Of a stretch of 64,000 nucleotides of DNA, positions 1 to 13,304 are shown one piece after another (positions within the stretch are counted from its first letter, which is position 1; each line of letters begins with the position of its first letter). The position numbers and the translations under genes are program-made. Source of the DNA: Glandiceps talaboti (taxonomy: Eukaryota; Hemichordata; Enteropneusta; Spengelidae); NCBI RefSeq assembly GCF_964340395.1, contig NC_135561.1, forward strand, positions 14,721,461 to 14,785,460, in the 5' to 3' direction. Under the pieces are notes generated by a model. The model was not told the DNA's origin, did no database searches, and worked only from the letters and a program-made list of their open reading frames with translations.

Positions 1-283
1 CATGACCTATAAGGTTTGTCACTACTCGTCTAGCTACTCATAGTGACACAAAACCTTTAGGTCGCTCATAGTTTCCTTGCGAATTGGCTGAATGAAGAAA
101 AATATTGGGAATAAAACATATTCAAGTTCTGTCGTGCTTTTTTGTCAAAAAAAAAAAAGTTTTGTCGTGCTGATGGCGATAAGCTGTACCAATGTTCATG
201 TTAATAAGATTTCTATAACGTTTACATTGTAACAACGTATCTGATTTGGTGATGATCTGCTAAGATCGTGGTAGATATAATTA

Positions 284-425
284 AACAATAATGTACGCCC
301 TCCCAGCCCATAATGGACGAAAGCAAACTTTGAACGACATAATGGGCGAGGCGATAGCCGAGCCCATTATGGAGTGCAAAGTTTGCTTGAGTCCATTATG
401 GACTTGGAGGGCATACATTATTGTT
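284..425. mobile_element. TIR foldback element (MITE-like)
   Basis: Two arms of about 48 bases, 284-332 and 377-425, are near-perfect inverted repeats, starting AACAATAATGTAYGCCCTCC and ending in GCAAACTTTG. They flank a short GC-richer centre that also carries CCATAATGG and CCCATTAT words. The size and structure fit a miniature inverted-repeat element. No coding capacity and no clear target-site duplication were seen, so the superfamily is unassigned. Confidence 0.65.
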
Positions 426-439
426 ATTATTTTATAGTT

Positions 440-823
440 TTGCCAATTCCAGTGAATTTGTAGACCGAGAAACGCAAAACAACGTATAATATACACAGCG
501 CTGAACATCGTCTGCCATGTTCGGCCCGGAAGCTGAATACTAATCATAGCGACACACGTACGTACACGTACACACACACATATACACTTCAATGAACTGC
601 TGTGAAGACAAACTTGTTTCATGAATGCCTTGTATTTTTAAACAGTGGTAATGACAATCATAAGTAACAACATACATTTCGAAAAAATACCTAGTCGTAC
701 GAAGAAACAGAACAAATAAGCTTGTATTGTTATGCTCGTTCCGGGGCCGCGATGCCCAATAATGGAGTACATTATCAGTAATAATGTACAGCGATGACGT
801 CACAAAATTCACTGGAATTGGTA
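440..823. repeat. 21-base inverted repeat next to the foldback element
   Basis: TTGCCAATTCCAGTGAATTTG at 440-460 recurs inverted at 803-823 with one difference. The segment at 745-795 repeats the CCAATAATGG and AATAATGTAC words of the neighbouring foldback element. This suggests a second, decayed member of that family, or one larger nested element. Confidence 0.4.
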
Positions 824-850
824 ATGCTATAATATAATTATAAATAAACG

Positions 851-1825
851 CCAAGAAAATGTATCAATGCTGGTTAGATTGTTGTCGCAAAATAATACTG
901 CAAAGTTAGTAAGATTGTTACCGAGCCACACAATCAAATGTAGTCGATATTTTGTATTACGTCACACTGGCTTTCATATCGTTGTAGTATTTGTTTAGAA
1001 GTGACAAAAAATAATTTAAAAAAAACACATAGGAATCAGATTCAGTGAAATATACCTACGTGCTAAAACTGTCCATGGGTATAATTGAAGTTATGTCGAT
1101 CATATAAAGCGCGTGTCAACAATGAGGACACTGAATAATGCTTCAAATCTGCCGTAAACGTGATAAATCGTCTTGCCGCAATATTCCCCATGCTTATCAA
1201 CGCCTTATTCCCAAACGTGACGTTACAAGGTTTTATTACAAGTTTGAAATTTTCTAATAAAAAAAATTGTCAAACAAACCATTTTCAGATCTTGATATAA
1301 CCGTGTTGTCTCCAGGCAGTTCCTTTTATTATAAATGAAAACGAAATGTAAATATTGTATAGACGATATACTTGAGGTGTATACATGCAGCGGCCAATTT
1401 ATGTATACAATATCGACAGCTTACAGTGGAAGTCAATTGATCTCAAAATTAATTTAGTTTCATCTATTATTTATGATGATTTTCAATCATACCATTCGAC
1501 ATTAAGTAATAATTTGTCATGAGGGGAATGTTATGAATATAAATTCGCGCGCGACAGATTAATGAAAAATCGCTTTGATTCATGCTCTAGATATTCGTCT
1601 ATCGTGTAGTTTTTACGCATATTATATTCAACAATTACTTATATTGACCGTACCAACAGGGCATAACGAAATAACAAGCAAGTGATTTGGTTACATAATT
1701 TAATATGCATAAAAGAAAAGGTCAAAGAAACGTCGCTAACAATACAATACGATAATATACATAATGATGCGTACATCGAGTATAAGTATTTTTGTAGACG
1801 CCCAAGTAAAATTCGCTTATTAAAG
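851..1825. other. Non-coding, nothing recognised
   Basis: AT-rich sequence with frequent stops in all frames. No gene, RNA gene or repeat was recognised. Confidence 0.5.
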
Positions 1826-1828
1826 TTA

Positions 1829-2250
1829 GGGTGATCCTATTTTTATGTTTCTCATTACTTTCTCATGGCAACTACGGGTCGGTCAGTCGATTTATAAAAA
1901 AAAGAGTAAAAAAAACCCAAAATCATCTTCATGTTTCTCTGCCTCTCCTTTTCCTCCTCTTTATCTTCTTTTTATTGGATTCCTGGTAACAAACCCCTTT
2001 CTAGCTTCTTTACACACAAAATTAATATACTCTGTTCGTGAACAGGTTTCGTCACCACCACCTCCGGCCACCACCATGACTGTAGATGATGTCGACAGTC
2101 AGCACTTGCTTATTCTTGCCAGAGAGGGTGCTCTTCCTCAAATATTAAGGGCAGGCGAAAATAAACATATTGTTTGGGTTTGTTTTTCATGTCTCAGCTG
2201 AAAAATTGAGTTGGTCGGGTAATGAGAAACAGAAATGAATAGGATCACCC
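1829..2250. mobile_element. Harbinger-like MITE, 422 bases, TTA target site
   Basis: The left end GGGTGATCCTATT is repeated inverted at the right end (AATAGGATCACCC), and the similarity extends inward to TGTTTCTCATTAC on both sides. TTA lies directly outside each end, at 1826-1828 and 2251-2253. A three-base TWA duplication with TIRs starting GGG is typical of PIF/Harbinger elements, so this is inferred to be a non-autonomous member. The 118-codon open frame inside it is not considered a gene. A partial relative lies at 47155-47330. Confidence 0.7.
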
Positions 2251-3841
2251 TTAGTGCTGGAGCAACTTTAAACTAATTTATTTTTAAACCAGAACTTTTC
2301 CGTGCCACACAACTAAGCTTTTTCGTAAACGCAGGTAAATTCAATGAAATGTAATAACCCATCTAGATCTACTAGTAACTTTAACGTTACTGAACACGCG
2401 GCCACAGGCATCAAATATATGGAGACACTGACGCCAAACTCAAGATGGCAAATTTTACTTACATAAATTCATTCTATCTTTTTATCGCTCTTGTGAGTGC
2501 GGTGTGTTTCATGCCGTGAAAAAGAGATGTATCTTACGATAAAAAAATAAATTGGCGACAGCCATGTCAGGAATATGACTGCCGAATCCATCATGGTTTC
2601 CTTGATGCGACACGAGCTTTGCATGCTTCTTTCAGTTTTACTGGTGGAGTTAAAAAAAAACGAAAAACAAAAACAAACTTACAACATACATATCAGATTT
2701 CAACACCCGGTTTTCCGTTTCTCATGCCGTTTACTTCTAGCCAATTCAATTCACAACAACACCTGTGACTGTGTATCATCTCTGAATATTTCACGAGCTA
2801 GCGAAAACGAACACATCAAGGGATTTTCACGATGGCGCCCGAAGCAATTTCGTTTTACTGACGTCAAGACAAGTACCGAACGGATAGAAAGAGAAACAAA
2901 AAAATATTGTGAAAAATTGCCATTTCTATCACTACCATAATTTGGAACGTATAGAAACTGAAGTGAATGTACGGCGTGTATCGTTTGGCTTAGTACGTAT
3001 TTTGCCGCCAAAATTAATACACGATCATGATTATTAAATAATTCCAATCACTGTCATAAAATGGGTGTAATCTTTGTTTGACGAGTAGAAACAAGTAATA
3101 AGTATAAAAAATGAAAATAAATCTTAAAATATTCCCTGTTTAGCAAAGTCTTTTACGACTATTAGATTTAGGCAATATTATGTGTATGGATAGTATGCTT
3201 ATTCTTGTGTCACGTGTGTCGCCAACTGCAGATTTTTTCTTAACTTAATTTTCAAGTTGTTATATTTTTAAGTCCTTTTTTCCTTCCCTCCCCTCTCACT
3301 CCCCTCTTTTGCTAACAGATATTGATTATTGATACTGACGGCTCTTCGTGAGCTATATATTGTCGTGATAAAAACAAAAACAAGTCAGAAAAACTCTAAT
3401 TGAACGATGAACGACGTGACAACGTATTTGAGGGCGCCCTTTCAAATTTCACGAATGTCTCACCGCGGTTTATTTTCCATTCTTCCACGCGGTCATTATT
3501 TTTAAAGCTTATGTGCAAATTTTACCTTTTTTTGATCACCTGTTATATTCACCGATATATCATCTTGCTGGTGTCATTTAACCAAAATCGTGACAAATGA
3601 CTAAATGTCAATTTCGTCGATAATTTGAAGTATAAGACATTTCCATGGGAACTTGAAGAGAAGGAGTCTCTGCTATCAAAAAATCATGATACAGACGAAA
3701 ATCAGCTTGATATTATACCGACACACATTCTTTTTGTAGGATTCGAATCTTTGATTTTCTAAGAATTTTGTTTATTCTATTTTCTGTAGTGCTTTGATAC
3801 GGCTATCACTTAGCTACATTCGTCTTTGATAACAGAATCAA

Positions 3842-3960
3842 TCGATCGATCGATCGATCAGTGAGTGTATCAATCATTCATTCATTCACTCACTCACTTC
3901 CTTCCTCCCTCCCTCCGTCACTCACTCACTCCCTCACTCACTCACTCACTCACTCACTCA
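3842..3960. repeat. (ATCG)n and (CACT)n microsatellites
   Basis: A short (ATCG)n tract is followed by imperfect (CATT)n, (CCTC)n and (CACT)n runs up to 3960. Confidence 0.9.
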
Positions 3961-6737
3961 TGATCACTCACTCAATTAATGTTACGATACAAGTGATACG
4001 TAAATCGTATCCTTCGATTCGTTGTTAAGTACATATTTAGTTACTCTAATCGGTTTGTATAATTTGTTCGTCTATTTTCAATTGTACTGTTCAGGTTATG
4101 TACGACGCATCTTTGATAATCAAATAAAACATGCATACACAATGTCTCAATACTACAAGTCATGATATGTAAGGTGGTCGTTTTCAGAAAAAACATTGAA
4201 TAGCGCCCCCTACGGGAGGCTTTGTGTCACTCCAAATATGCAGTTATTGTATTATGGTTAGTTTTTTTAATGGGGGGGGGGGGAGGTTGCTATCTACGAT
4301 GGACACTGTTAGTACACAACACGGAAAATTGTCATTGATATCTGTGTTTGTATTTTCTACTACTTCATTCCCGACAATTCGAATTTTCCATGCAGGTGGA
4401 CACACTGAAAAAAATTATAATAATGAATACTGTATATGAATTCGAAGTTGACAGTCATTTGAATGTTCAGTGTTTATTATCACGTGGATGACCCTATAAA
4501 CTTATCATACATATGCAATATTAATGTCTTCAATACATGTTAAAACCCAAAGAGTATTTGCTTTGTGCCTTCATTTGTTTGTTGTCATTTTACATTACAC
4601 TGATCGGCTTCACAACGGTATGATTTCAAAAGGTTTAATAAGACGGCGATGGTTTTGAGATTGCTGTCTCCTCTGGCATGAATCAAAATCACTGATATAT
4701 ATATATAACTCATGTAAATGTTGGGCTTTTCTTGAGGGACTCTGGAATTTCCCCATGTATAGACATTTAAGAGCTATTCATTCATCACAAAATACTAATA
4801 CCGTGATCCGTAGCTATTAACCTTTCGGCACTTTGTGAGTAGCAAAGCTGAACTGAGTGGCACTTTCAGATATGTCACTGCTGTTATCATCACCTACCTG
4901 CACATAAATTCATTCAGTACATTTGCTGTAACTAACGTTGGCGATTTTAAAAAAAAAATGCAGTGCTACCGCAAACATAAGATTACTAAATCACCAATAG
5001 GTAAACTTGTGAATGTAGCTGCATTGAATGAACCCATAAATGGGTGTCGAGGTAGGTCAAACGAACATGGGACGAATTCAAAACCAAGCGCTCACTCACG
5101 AATCTCTCTCTCCTGATTAATAACATGTGCGTCCTTTTTTGAGGAATTTTTGGTTGCTTTAATATTATACTGCATTATGTATCGCATCCAGTGATATGCA
5201 TCATTATCATATTCAAAGTATTGAGTTGTCCAATAGGGAACTTGCAATCCAGACTGAGCATGCTCAGACGCAAAGGACTATGGGATTATCTGTGGTTATC
5301 ATAATACCTAATCTGGAGCTACCGATAAAAAAGACCTCCCACAATAGTCAGGGTAAAATATGGATTGACCATTCGTGGTTGCAAACAATGTAAAAGTATT
5401 GTTTACAGTACCAATTTATTAGTATTTATTATCACATTTCCCATGATGCAACATTCAACGTGGCGGGTTTGCAAGGTCCCTATTAGTCCCGAATAGAATA
5501 GAACAATGGATTACAAAAAAGAATATCTCATTAAAGTGGAACGTGAGATCAGTTGTAAAACTAACGCGCATGCGTTTAAATAAGAACCAAATCTCGGCAA
5601 AGATATTATCGAATTCGATACAATCTGTTCAAATGAAAGAAAAGGCTGGGGCAAACGACCAGATTGTCAAAAGAGATAGCGTTATAACAACTGCAAGTGG
5701 GTACATATAATATGTTGATATTTCATCGAAAAGTTAACACAAAAATAAACCAGAGTACTTCCCCATGATGCCGACATTAAGGTTATTTTTGACAAGTTTG
5801 TTTACATTTCATTATGAACTATATGTGGTACATTATACACTTATGGTCAAAACATATCACCTTTTTCCGGCGTCCATACTACTCACTTAAGCTCTTAAGC
5901 TAATTGTTCCATACATTGCGTTGGTACATCCCCCACGCGTTTACTCTGCTAAGATAATATCGCTGTCAAAAATTAATCACGAACAAATAAAACAAATATG
6001 ATTGGAGTTCCACGCAGTATATCACTGACAGTACACATAGATAAGTGTGTACAATGAGATACGTTATCCAATTATTCGTTTTCTAGGTTGTCTGGAGTTT
6101 GTTTTAGTTGAGGTTAATTTTGTGGGAACTAATACATTACGTCGTCCAACTCAATTAAAAATCAAATCTAATCTTATATCTATAGTTACTGTAAGTTGAA
6201 GACAATTTATCAAAAGGGTTTATGTATTATTCAATGCAGGTTTCATTCGTATGTTATGCAATTGTATGGATAAGATAACGTAGACTGATAAAGTTTTACC
6301 AGGGGTACACACAAAAAACGTAAATTACATCACTAAGTACAGTGGAGCAAAGTTTTACTTCAACATCACCGAGTTTTACTGTAACACTACTGAAGAACTG
6401 TTGACAGTGTTCGGAGCTGTGTTTTTTTAGCTGTTTTTCACACTTCTGTAAAAAACGATGAGGAAAACTTGTCATGAAGAAGGTCAACCTGAAAATGACA
6501 AAGCGAAAAGGTCAAGTGAAAAGGTCAAAATGAATTATCTTAAAGTCCATTGGTCGTTTTCTACGAATGTCCAGATGGGGTGCTCTTTTTATTTATTCAT
6601 GAAAAACACGATGCGTAGTGTGGGATCGAGATCCGAGTCTTTTATACAAGTCTTTACGCATCCCAGGCAGCAAAAAATGTGTTTCTTAAATCATGTATAT
6701 TTTTTGCTAAACAAAGTTTTGTTACAGCGTCCTTAGT

Positions 6738-6780
6738 CACTGGCTAGGATTTCGTAGCGTGGGACCCCGAAACGCGGGCG
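6738..6780 (+). repeat. Dispersed block, copy 1
   Basis: The block starts ACTGGCTAGG and contains CGTAGCGTGGGACCCCGA. It recurs in the same orientation at 29432-29475, while the surrounding sequence does not match. It is a fragment of an unnamed dispersed repeat. Confidence 0.55.
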
Positions 6781-7636
6781 TGTGAATTTGACGAATGTAC
6801 ATTTAAACAATTCATAACATATAATACCAATGAAACAATATTTTATGTAATCACCATCTATCAAGTTATGGCAAAAATGTAATTACAATAACATGTCGAA
6901 ATATTATTGTCCTTGTATCATCAATCAGAAGGAATTTGGCAGATCACATACATTTACAAATGCCAACCTACATTGATAAATAATCCCACCAAATGTTCTT
7001 GGAGCCTTCCCCGTTGCCAGCCCTTCCACATCTAAATCTATGCATAATAATATTTTGAAATAATGATAATTTGACACACATGCATATACGGACTCACAGA
7101 TAGACAAACAAACAAACAAACAGAGGTATACAAAATCCGCCCAATTCCACTTCATTCGCGGTGGTAATGATGTCAAAACCGATGCATACATATAAACCGA
7201 CTGTGTCGACCTCACTGATTGCAATGTCCCAAGAACATATCGTAAGCTGAAAAGCAATCAGTTACGCGTCTACGGATTCTTAATTACGACCAACCTCAAT
7301 GCAGGTAAGGTTATCAAAGGGTGAGACAGGTAGGTTTGTAATATAGCAATTCATGTGAATGCTTTACTACCCTATTACATACTATAGGTTCAACATTTAG
7401 ATGACTTATCTTACATGATTACGTGGTACACGAACCTTTAAAAGAAATGCTTATTTTTCGAAGTCGTTTTTATTTAAAAGGCTATTATTTATGTCTTTTC
7501 AATTTCGATCCGTTTGGTATTATTCACTAGTATATGCCCTACGCTTCTTTTAAAGTGTTGGCTATTGATGCATCATCAGTATGTTTGTTTTCATTTTTTT
7601 CTTACTTTTTCCTTTCGCCTGTCCGTCCGTCCTTCC

Positions 7637-7667
<31 letters not shown>

Positions 7668-7757
7668 AGTCTGTCTGTCTATATGTACGGTTTCTTTCTT
7701 CCGCTTCATAGGGTCTGTCTGTCTGCATGTACATGTGTCTTTCTTCCCCTTTTAAGG

Positions 7758-7794
<37 letters not shown>

Positions 7795-7858
7795 AATGTA
7801 CGCATTTCTTTCGTTCCCTTCTTAGGGCCTGTCTGTCTGTCTGTCTGTCTGTCTGTCT
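7637..7858 (+). repeat. Three (CTGT)n blocks
   Basis: Blocks at about 7637-7682, 7757-7793 and 7827-7859 are separated by similar spacers containing ATGTACG or ATGTACATG and TTTCTTTCTTCC or TTTCTTTCGTTCC. The whole therefore looks like an amplified higher-order unit of about 85-100 bases. The Cys/Leu/Ser/Val-rich open frames across it are artefacts of the repeat. Confidence 0.85.
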
Positions 7859-8207
7859 GACTTCCTTACATTCCTCATCATCTTAGTTGATGACCTTACT
7901 CTACACACTGCATAATCCAAGTTAACTAATATCCCTGTCTAAATCCTCTTAAAACGCTGTTCTGACACTCTGTCTCCAATATTACAGTATATTCACAATT
8001 ATCGACATCTGCGACACGTAATAATCTGGTGTCAATAATTCCATCGCAACGAAATCGGACATCGTTTGCCTCATCTCAATTCAAATTGGTGATGAGCTTC
8101 TCAACAAGAGTTTCCGCTTATGGCGTCACTACAAAAAGGAAATGCTCAAACAAAATTGTAAGCAGTGTGGAATTTGATACCTTGTTAAATGAATAAATGT
8201 GAGTGTA

Positions 8208-8440
8208 TGTATGTATTTATGTATGTATGTATGTATGTATGTACATTGTATGTATGTATGTATGTATGTATGTATGTATGTGTGTGTGTGTGTGTGTGTG
8301 TATGTGTGTGTGTATGTATGTATGTATGTATGTATGTATGTATGTATGTATGTATGTATGTATATATGTATGTGTGTATGTGTGTGTACGTACGTATGTA
8401 TGTATTTATGTATGTATGTATGTATGTGTGTATGTGTGTG
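8208..8440 (+). repeat. (GTAT)n / (GT)n array
   Basis: Tetranucleotide GTAT array with an internal (GT)n segment near 8280-8315. It adjoins the 3' end of the LINE fragment on the opposite strand, where it reads (ATAC)n. Confidence 0.9.
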
Positions 8441-8464
8441 CGTGTGGAAAAAGAAAATGTACTA

Positions 8465-9075
8465 AAATAGATTCTAACAAACCTGTTAAAATAATTCAAT
8501 TATTCATAAGTGATCATTTAGCCTGTTTGTTCTCTGTAATGGCAATTTGGTTTTCAATCTTATACAATTTCTTGATTTGCTCAGTAAATTTTTGGAATGA
8601 TGGTAGCCTGGACTTATAAATAAACCAGCTTGGCTTGAATTAGTAAGACATTTAGAAGTTCAGAAAAATTTGTAGACCCAAACAAAATACCATCACTATC
8701 AATATTAGTAGAAAATTCTGTCATTCCATTCCACCATGTTTTGAAACGTTCCCAAAATCCATCTACCACGTACAGTTTCACGTTCATATAAACAATATGG
8801 AAAATAGACTCGCCATGATTAGAGCAAAATGAACATGCCTCATTACTGCAAATAACCCAGCTTATAATTAACAGCAAAGTAATTTTGCAAAATCTTATGC
8901 TCGAATACCCTGGATTTAACGTGGTGGTACGTTTAATGTGTGGTAAAAGAAAAATATCCATCCATTTATTATCTGCAATCTTTTGTGTCATTCCAGTAAA
9001 ACTCTTCGTGTCGATATACTTTGAGAAACGTATTTTAGTAATTCCACATCTAATAACTCCTTGACCGTGTTTCAT
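8465..9075 (-). mobile_element. 5'-truncated LINE, reverse-transcriptase C-terminal fragment
   Basis: A 153-codon minus-strand frame (9075-8614) contains CSFCSNHGESIFHI followed by FWERFKTWWN. This is the layout of the zinc-knuckle segment (zf-RVT) at the C-terminus of many non-LTR retrotransposon reverse transcriptases, where C-x2-C and H are followed by an aromatic-rich FW segment. The final zinc ligand of the family is missing. The frame stops after LLIQAKLVYL, but a neighbouring frame continues with FQKFTEQIKKLYKIENQIAI down to about 8525, as expected for the family's basic tail, so there is a frameshift. The polymerase core is absent. It is read as a dead, 5'-truncated copy. The exact LINE clade cannot be given. 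Confidence 0.6.
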
Positions 9076-9249
9076 TGCTTAAAACAACTATTTGTTTATC
9101 TAGTGGGAAAACGCATTTCAAAAGGTTACATAAGTGACATTTGTTGAAGTTTAGGTAATCAATATTTCTTTTATATTGTCGTTTTGAAGTTGATTTCCAT
9201 ACAGTGGCATGATTAGTCTAGGAATAGGAATAGAGAATAGGGATGGGGA

Positions 9250-9362
9250 TGAGAGAGTGAGTGAGTGAGTGAGTGAGTGAGTGAGTGAGTGAGTGAGTGA
9301 GTGAGTGAGTGAGTGAGTGAGTGAAAGAGACAGAGAGAGCGAGAGAGAGATAGAGAGAGAGC

Positions 9363-9428
<66 letters not shown>

Positions 9429-9835
9429 GATAAACATACAGAAAGAGAAACAGACACATAAGAAAGACAGCTGTCGGCAGAGAGAAAAGGACATGTGAAT
9501 AGCGAATGATAGAATACATTGACACACTTAGAGAGCGTACAATTGAAAGAGAGAGAGAGAAAGGAAGAAAATTGAAAGAGAAAGAGAGGGAGAGAGAGAG
9601 ACAGAGAGAGAGATTAGATGAGAGGGAGAGAGAGAGAGGGCATTAGACGAGAGGGAGAGAGAGAGACTAAATGTGGAAACATTGACTGAGAATTATCCAG
9701 GGGAAAATGTGTAGAGAAGAAGCGAGATACAATGAGAATTAGAGAGAGAAAAGAGGTTCAGATGTTGGAAGGAAAGGAAAGGGGGGGAGACAGGAGGAAA
9801 TTGAGTATGATTGATTATGAGGGGATGCGAAGAGA
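9250..9835 (+). repeat. (GAGT)n, (GACA)n and purine-rich tract
   Basis: A (GAGT)n array (about 9253-9324) is followed by GA-rich sequence, a (GACA)n array (about 9370-9420), and nearly 300 bases of polypurine sequence with many AGAGAG runs. Long polypurine strands can adopt triplex structure, but nothing here shows a function. Confidence 0.85.
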
Positions 9836-12800
9836 GGGGTGTGGAGAAGAAAAGTGGCAGGGAAGTGGCATGTAGAATTTTAATATGACAGATCTAGAGA
9901 GGAAGAGATGTGAAGAGAAAAACGTGTATAAAACGTGTGTTTGTATTTGCAATTTAAATAATAGCATACGAAGTACGTGTGATGTTAGCTTTACGGTTTG
10001 TTGAACGTAGACCAAAACGTAAAATAATGTAATTGTTCTGTCATCCAATAAAGAAGTCGACTTCAATGCAAACATAGTAGTTTGTAAAGGTCGACTTCTC
10101 GCAGAGCTACAGGGCCGTGATGTCACCACGATACGTATTATAGTCTATATGCAATAATCTAACCGAAGCAAATTTGTCTGTGACGTCAGAAACGAGCTGA
10201 TACCCAGTGTTGTAAGATAAATCCATCTCCAAGCTGCCTTGTCTCTAAGTCCTAATCCGTTCTGTACGAGTTCGGCGTTGGCATAGAAACGGGTGAGTAC
10301 AACGTACCAATTAGACTATAACAATTAATTCAACACATTTCTGCTTTTTTTGGGGGCGATGATTTAGTTGAACAAATATTAACATTTCGAAGACGGAACT
10401 ACAACGTATCCATAGCTCGTTTTAAGCAGTTAATTGGGAAATTGTTTCTTCGCTATCCGGGAGATACGACGTATGTTGTACTATCTTCATTTTGGTATCA
10501 CGCAAACGTCTAAAAGTCCACATCATATTGATAGTTTGTACTGTTAGATGATAGAAATATTAAGGCTATCGCTGAGTCCATTCTATTTGTTAATAGTACA
10601 CACTTAATATTCTAATGAGGAAGTCAGGTGTATTCAAAACGACGTACGCGTGTTTGTTTGTGAAATCTTGATATCCACCACAGGGTCGGTCGCCTATGGG
10701 ATATACTTATTCACAGAAGGAAAAAATATCTCAGTCTGATTTTCCATTTTCTTTCCCAAGCGCTCACACACTCCTGATTTTGGTGTCCAGGAGGACGGTA
10801 AGAAAAGAAAAGAAAATGTGAATATTTACGACATTTATATACGTTTGAAAATCTATCCGGAAATTGCAGTCGATTTGAATGACGGATAGTTTATATGGGG
10901 AAGTTGTCAAGCTGACGGAAAACCCGTGACGACAGTGACCAGGTTGTTAAAACAAGAACAACAGTCTCTACGTTTAAGTAGGTAGGTATGTATTTTCTCG
11001 TATCTTGTTACATTTTTCTGTCATCTGATTACGTGTTGTAAATTGAACACGAGCCGAACCACTGGTGCGACGAATTCAATATACGATCAGGAACGTATTG
11101 AATAGCTGCATATAGCTAGGGACTGGCTAAATACGGAATGCTTCGATGCACCGTGTATACGTTTTTTCAGCAGCTCTTTGTCAAAGCAAGCCTCATGAAA
11201 TCACGTAATCTACGGCGGAATTATCAGCTGCGATTTTTTTTTCAATATACCTGAACGCACTATTGTGGTGAAGTGATTCCACATTTTTTCCAATCAAGCT
11301 TTCCTTTCCGATTACGTTTCGCTTCCCCTTCTTTACGACCCCTGTTTCTACAGAAGGTCGATTATACACGACATCAATATACGTTGCTATGGTGAGGGAG
11401 GTAATTTTTTTTCTTTACTTAGTGACAAATCTCGTCGATGGTGTAATAAGACCGTGATCACCCTGCAATTCAAAACCAGGGACTTCCTCTCTGTATCGGG
11501 TTTCATACAAATATGTGGGTGGCTATTACGTCCTAGCTTCCATCTCACAGATGAGAAATGTGGTCGGAAACTTCAAATTAATGTTCGCATGCTGTTGTCC
11601 ATCCAGAGTAACACGTCTAACACATTTTAAAGAGATGATTGGGCAGTCCACGGTGTAAACTGCCAGTTATCACGTCCTGGTGACACTTACATTACAGACG
11701 AAATGGTCATCTTTGAACAAAAACTTACACCCAAGGGAGAACATTTCGGTATTATGATAAGGAGTAGAAAACAAATAAGATAATCTGGTAAGAAACGAAG
11801 AAGCGTACAGGCTCTAGATACATTGTTGTATACAACGCATACGTCGAAGACTTAATGAGTTCTCATAGCATGCCAATCTCACTATATTTTTCTCAAGTGC
11901 CTGAAGGCTGCACTCTTCGGTTGCATAGATTCCATTGTATGAATTATTCAGTAAATCTCTCTTTGCATACTGACTAGTTGAGAGAATAACCATGTATGAC
12001 AGATTCACGGGGTACACAGTCACAAATAACATAAGAAATCACGTTTGCATTGTTGATACTTTTGGAAGTGTACAAAATTTAGAATCATGTAGGAAATTGC
12101 CTCGTTTTGGCCTTTTTCTTAAAGGGAATTCAATGTGTCTCTCCTTGTTTATTAATCATTGGATGATGACGTCATTAGCAAAAGTATGACGAATTCCTCC
12201 GTTTTATTCACCCCTTTCTTTATTCCCAGGATGCAAAGTCGAAATCTATAATGGATTTCGTGTGTAGACGACGCTTTCCACTATGTTATCTTACTCTGAT
12301 TAATAATCTGACATTAGCTGATGAAATACTAAATAATGTCATATTCGGTTCGTTTTATAGCAGTGAACTATGAACTTTTACATTACCATTTCTTGTAACA
12401 TGGCTGTATTTACATGTTTATCGTTTCATATCGAGATATTGCCAAACTAATATGAGAAAGTGCAATATAGCGACGAAATCATTACAGGACACATGCGCAG
12501 ACATAATTATATAAACGTGGTTCGTTTTTTTCCAGACACCACTGTTATGACAATCTGCAGGGAATACACTTAAACAGAGAGAAAGAATACGTAATGAAAT
12601 TTCGACAGAAATCTCACTTTCAATCTAATTTTGAAATTTAATTTGTCATAAGCGAAAGCCTGTGATAGTTTTGACTGCAAGGAGTAATTTATATTGCATG
12701 GCCATCAGCCAAGCTGAGGCATTCTATTAAAGAATTCAATCCATAATGAAACATCAAGAGTACTGATATAAAAAAGGCGATGACATAATTAGACACGAAT

Positions 12801-12850
12801 TTTACCTCCGATCACTATGCTCTACTAGCACACATGGGAATACATTTATA
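9836..12850. other. Non-coding stretch without recognised genes
   Basis: No open frame longer than 104 codons and none resembling a known protein. Two full cAMP-response-element palindromes (TGACGTCA) occur at 10181 and 12167. A moderately GC-richer patch at 10130-10310 ends in a GTGAGT donor-like site, but no exon can be supported. Confidence 0.45.
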
Positions 12851-12853
12851 TTG

Positions 12854-12854
12854 T

Positions 12855-12928
<74 letters not shown>

Positions 12929-12980
12929 GACAGAGACAGAGAAAGGCAAAGAGAGACAGGGAGAGAGGGAGGGAGAAACG

Positions 12981-13024
<44 letters not shown>

Positions 13025-13027
13025 TTG

Positions 13028-13075
<48 letters not shown>

Positions 13076-13090
13076 GTAGATAGACAGACA
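12854..13090 (+). repeat. (GA)n followed by (GACA)n array
   Basis: (GA)n to about 12900, then (CAGA)n with a short GA-rich interruption and a second (CAGA)n run to about 13090. Confidence 0.9.
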
Positions 13091-13304
13091 AACATAGCAG
13101 ATAGGGAAGTTAATAGTTTCTTTAACTATTGACACTGAAGTTTTACTGGTAATCAATATTTGCTATCAGTAACCATGTTAGTACACACTACACTACATAG
13201 ACCAACAGGCTAGTTATTGTCAATTGTAGCAATCTACTTGAACAATATTACATTTAGAGTATGACAAATATTTCATTCACTACGAGCAGTATAATTCAGG
13301 CTGT

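Larger units (their letters stand above)
2254..7630. other. Non-coding stretch without recognised genes
   Basis: No exon-like open frame with splice signals and no RNA gene was recognised. The open frames here are short, AT-rich and resemble no known protein. Contents that can be named are the (ATCG)/(ACTC) repeat near 3.9 kb, a G homopolymer near 4.27 kb, and a 45-base block near 6.74 kb shared with 29.43 kb. Confidence 0.5.

Noticed and set aside
1845-2201. Plus-strand open frame of 118 residues
   Set aside because: It lies entirely inside the Harbinger-like MITE and has a composition of poly-pyrimidine translation.
7514-7886. Cys/Leu/Ser/Val-rich open frames
   Set aside because: They are translations of (CTGT)n arrays, as are those at 9.2, 12.8, 14.8, 24.3 and 25.5 kb.
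10130-10330. Possible promoter and first exon with a CRE and a GTGAGT donor
   Set aside because: No downstream exon could be linked to it on the plus strand, and TGACGTCA is common throughout the window.
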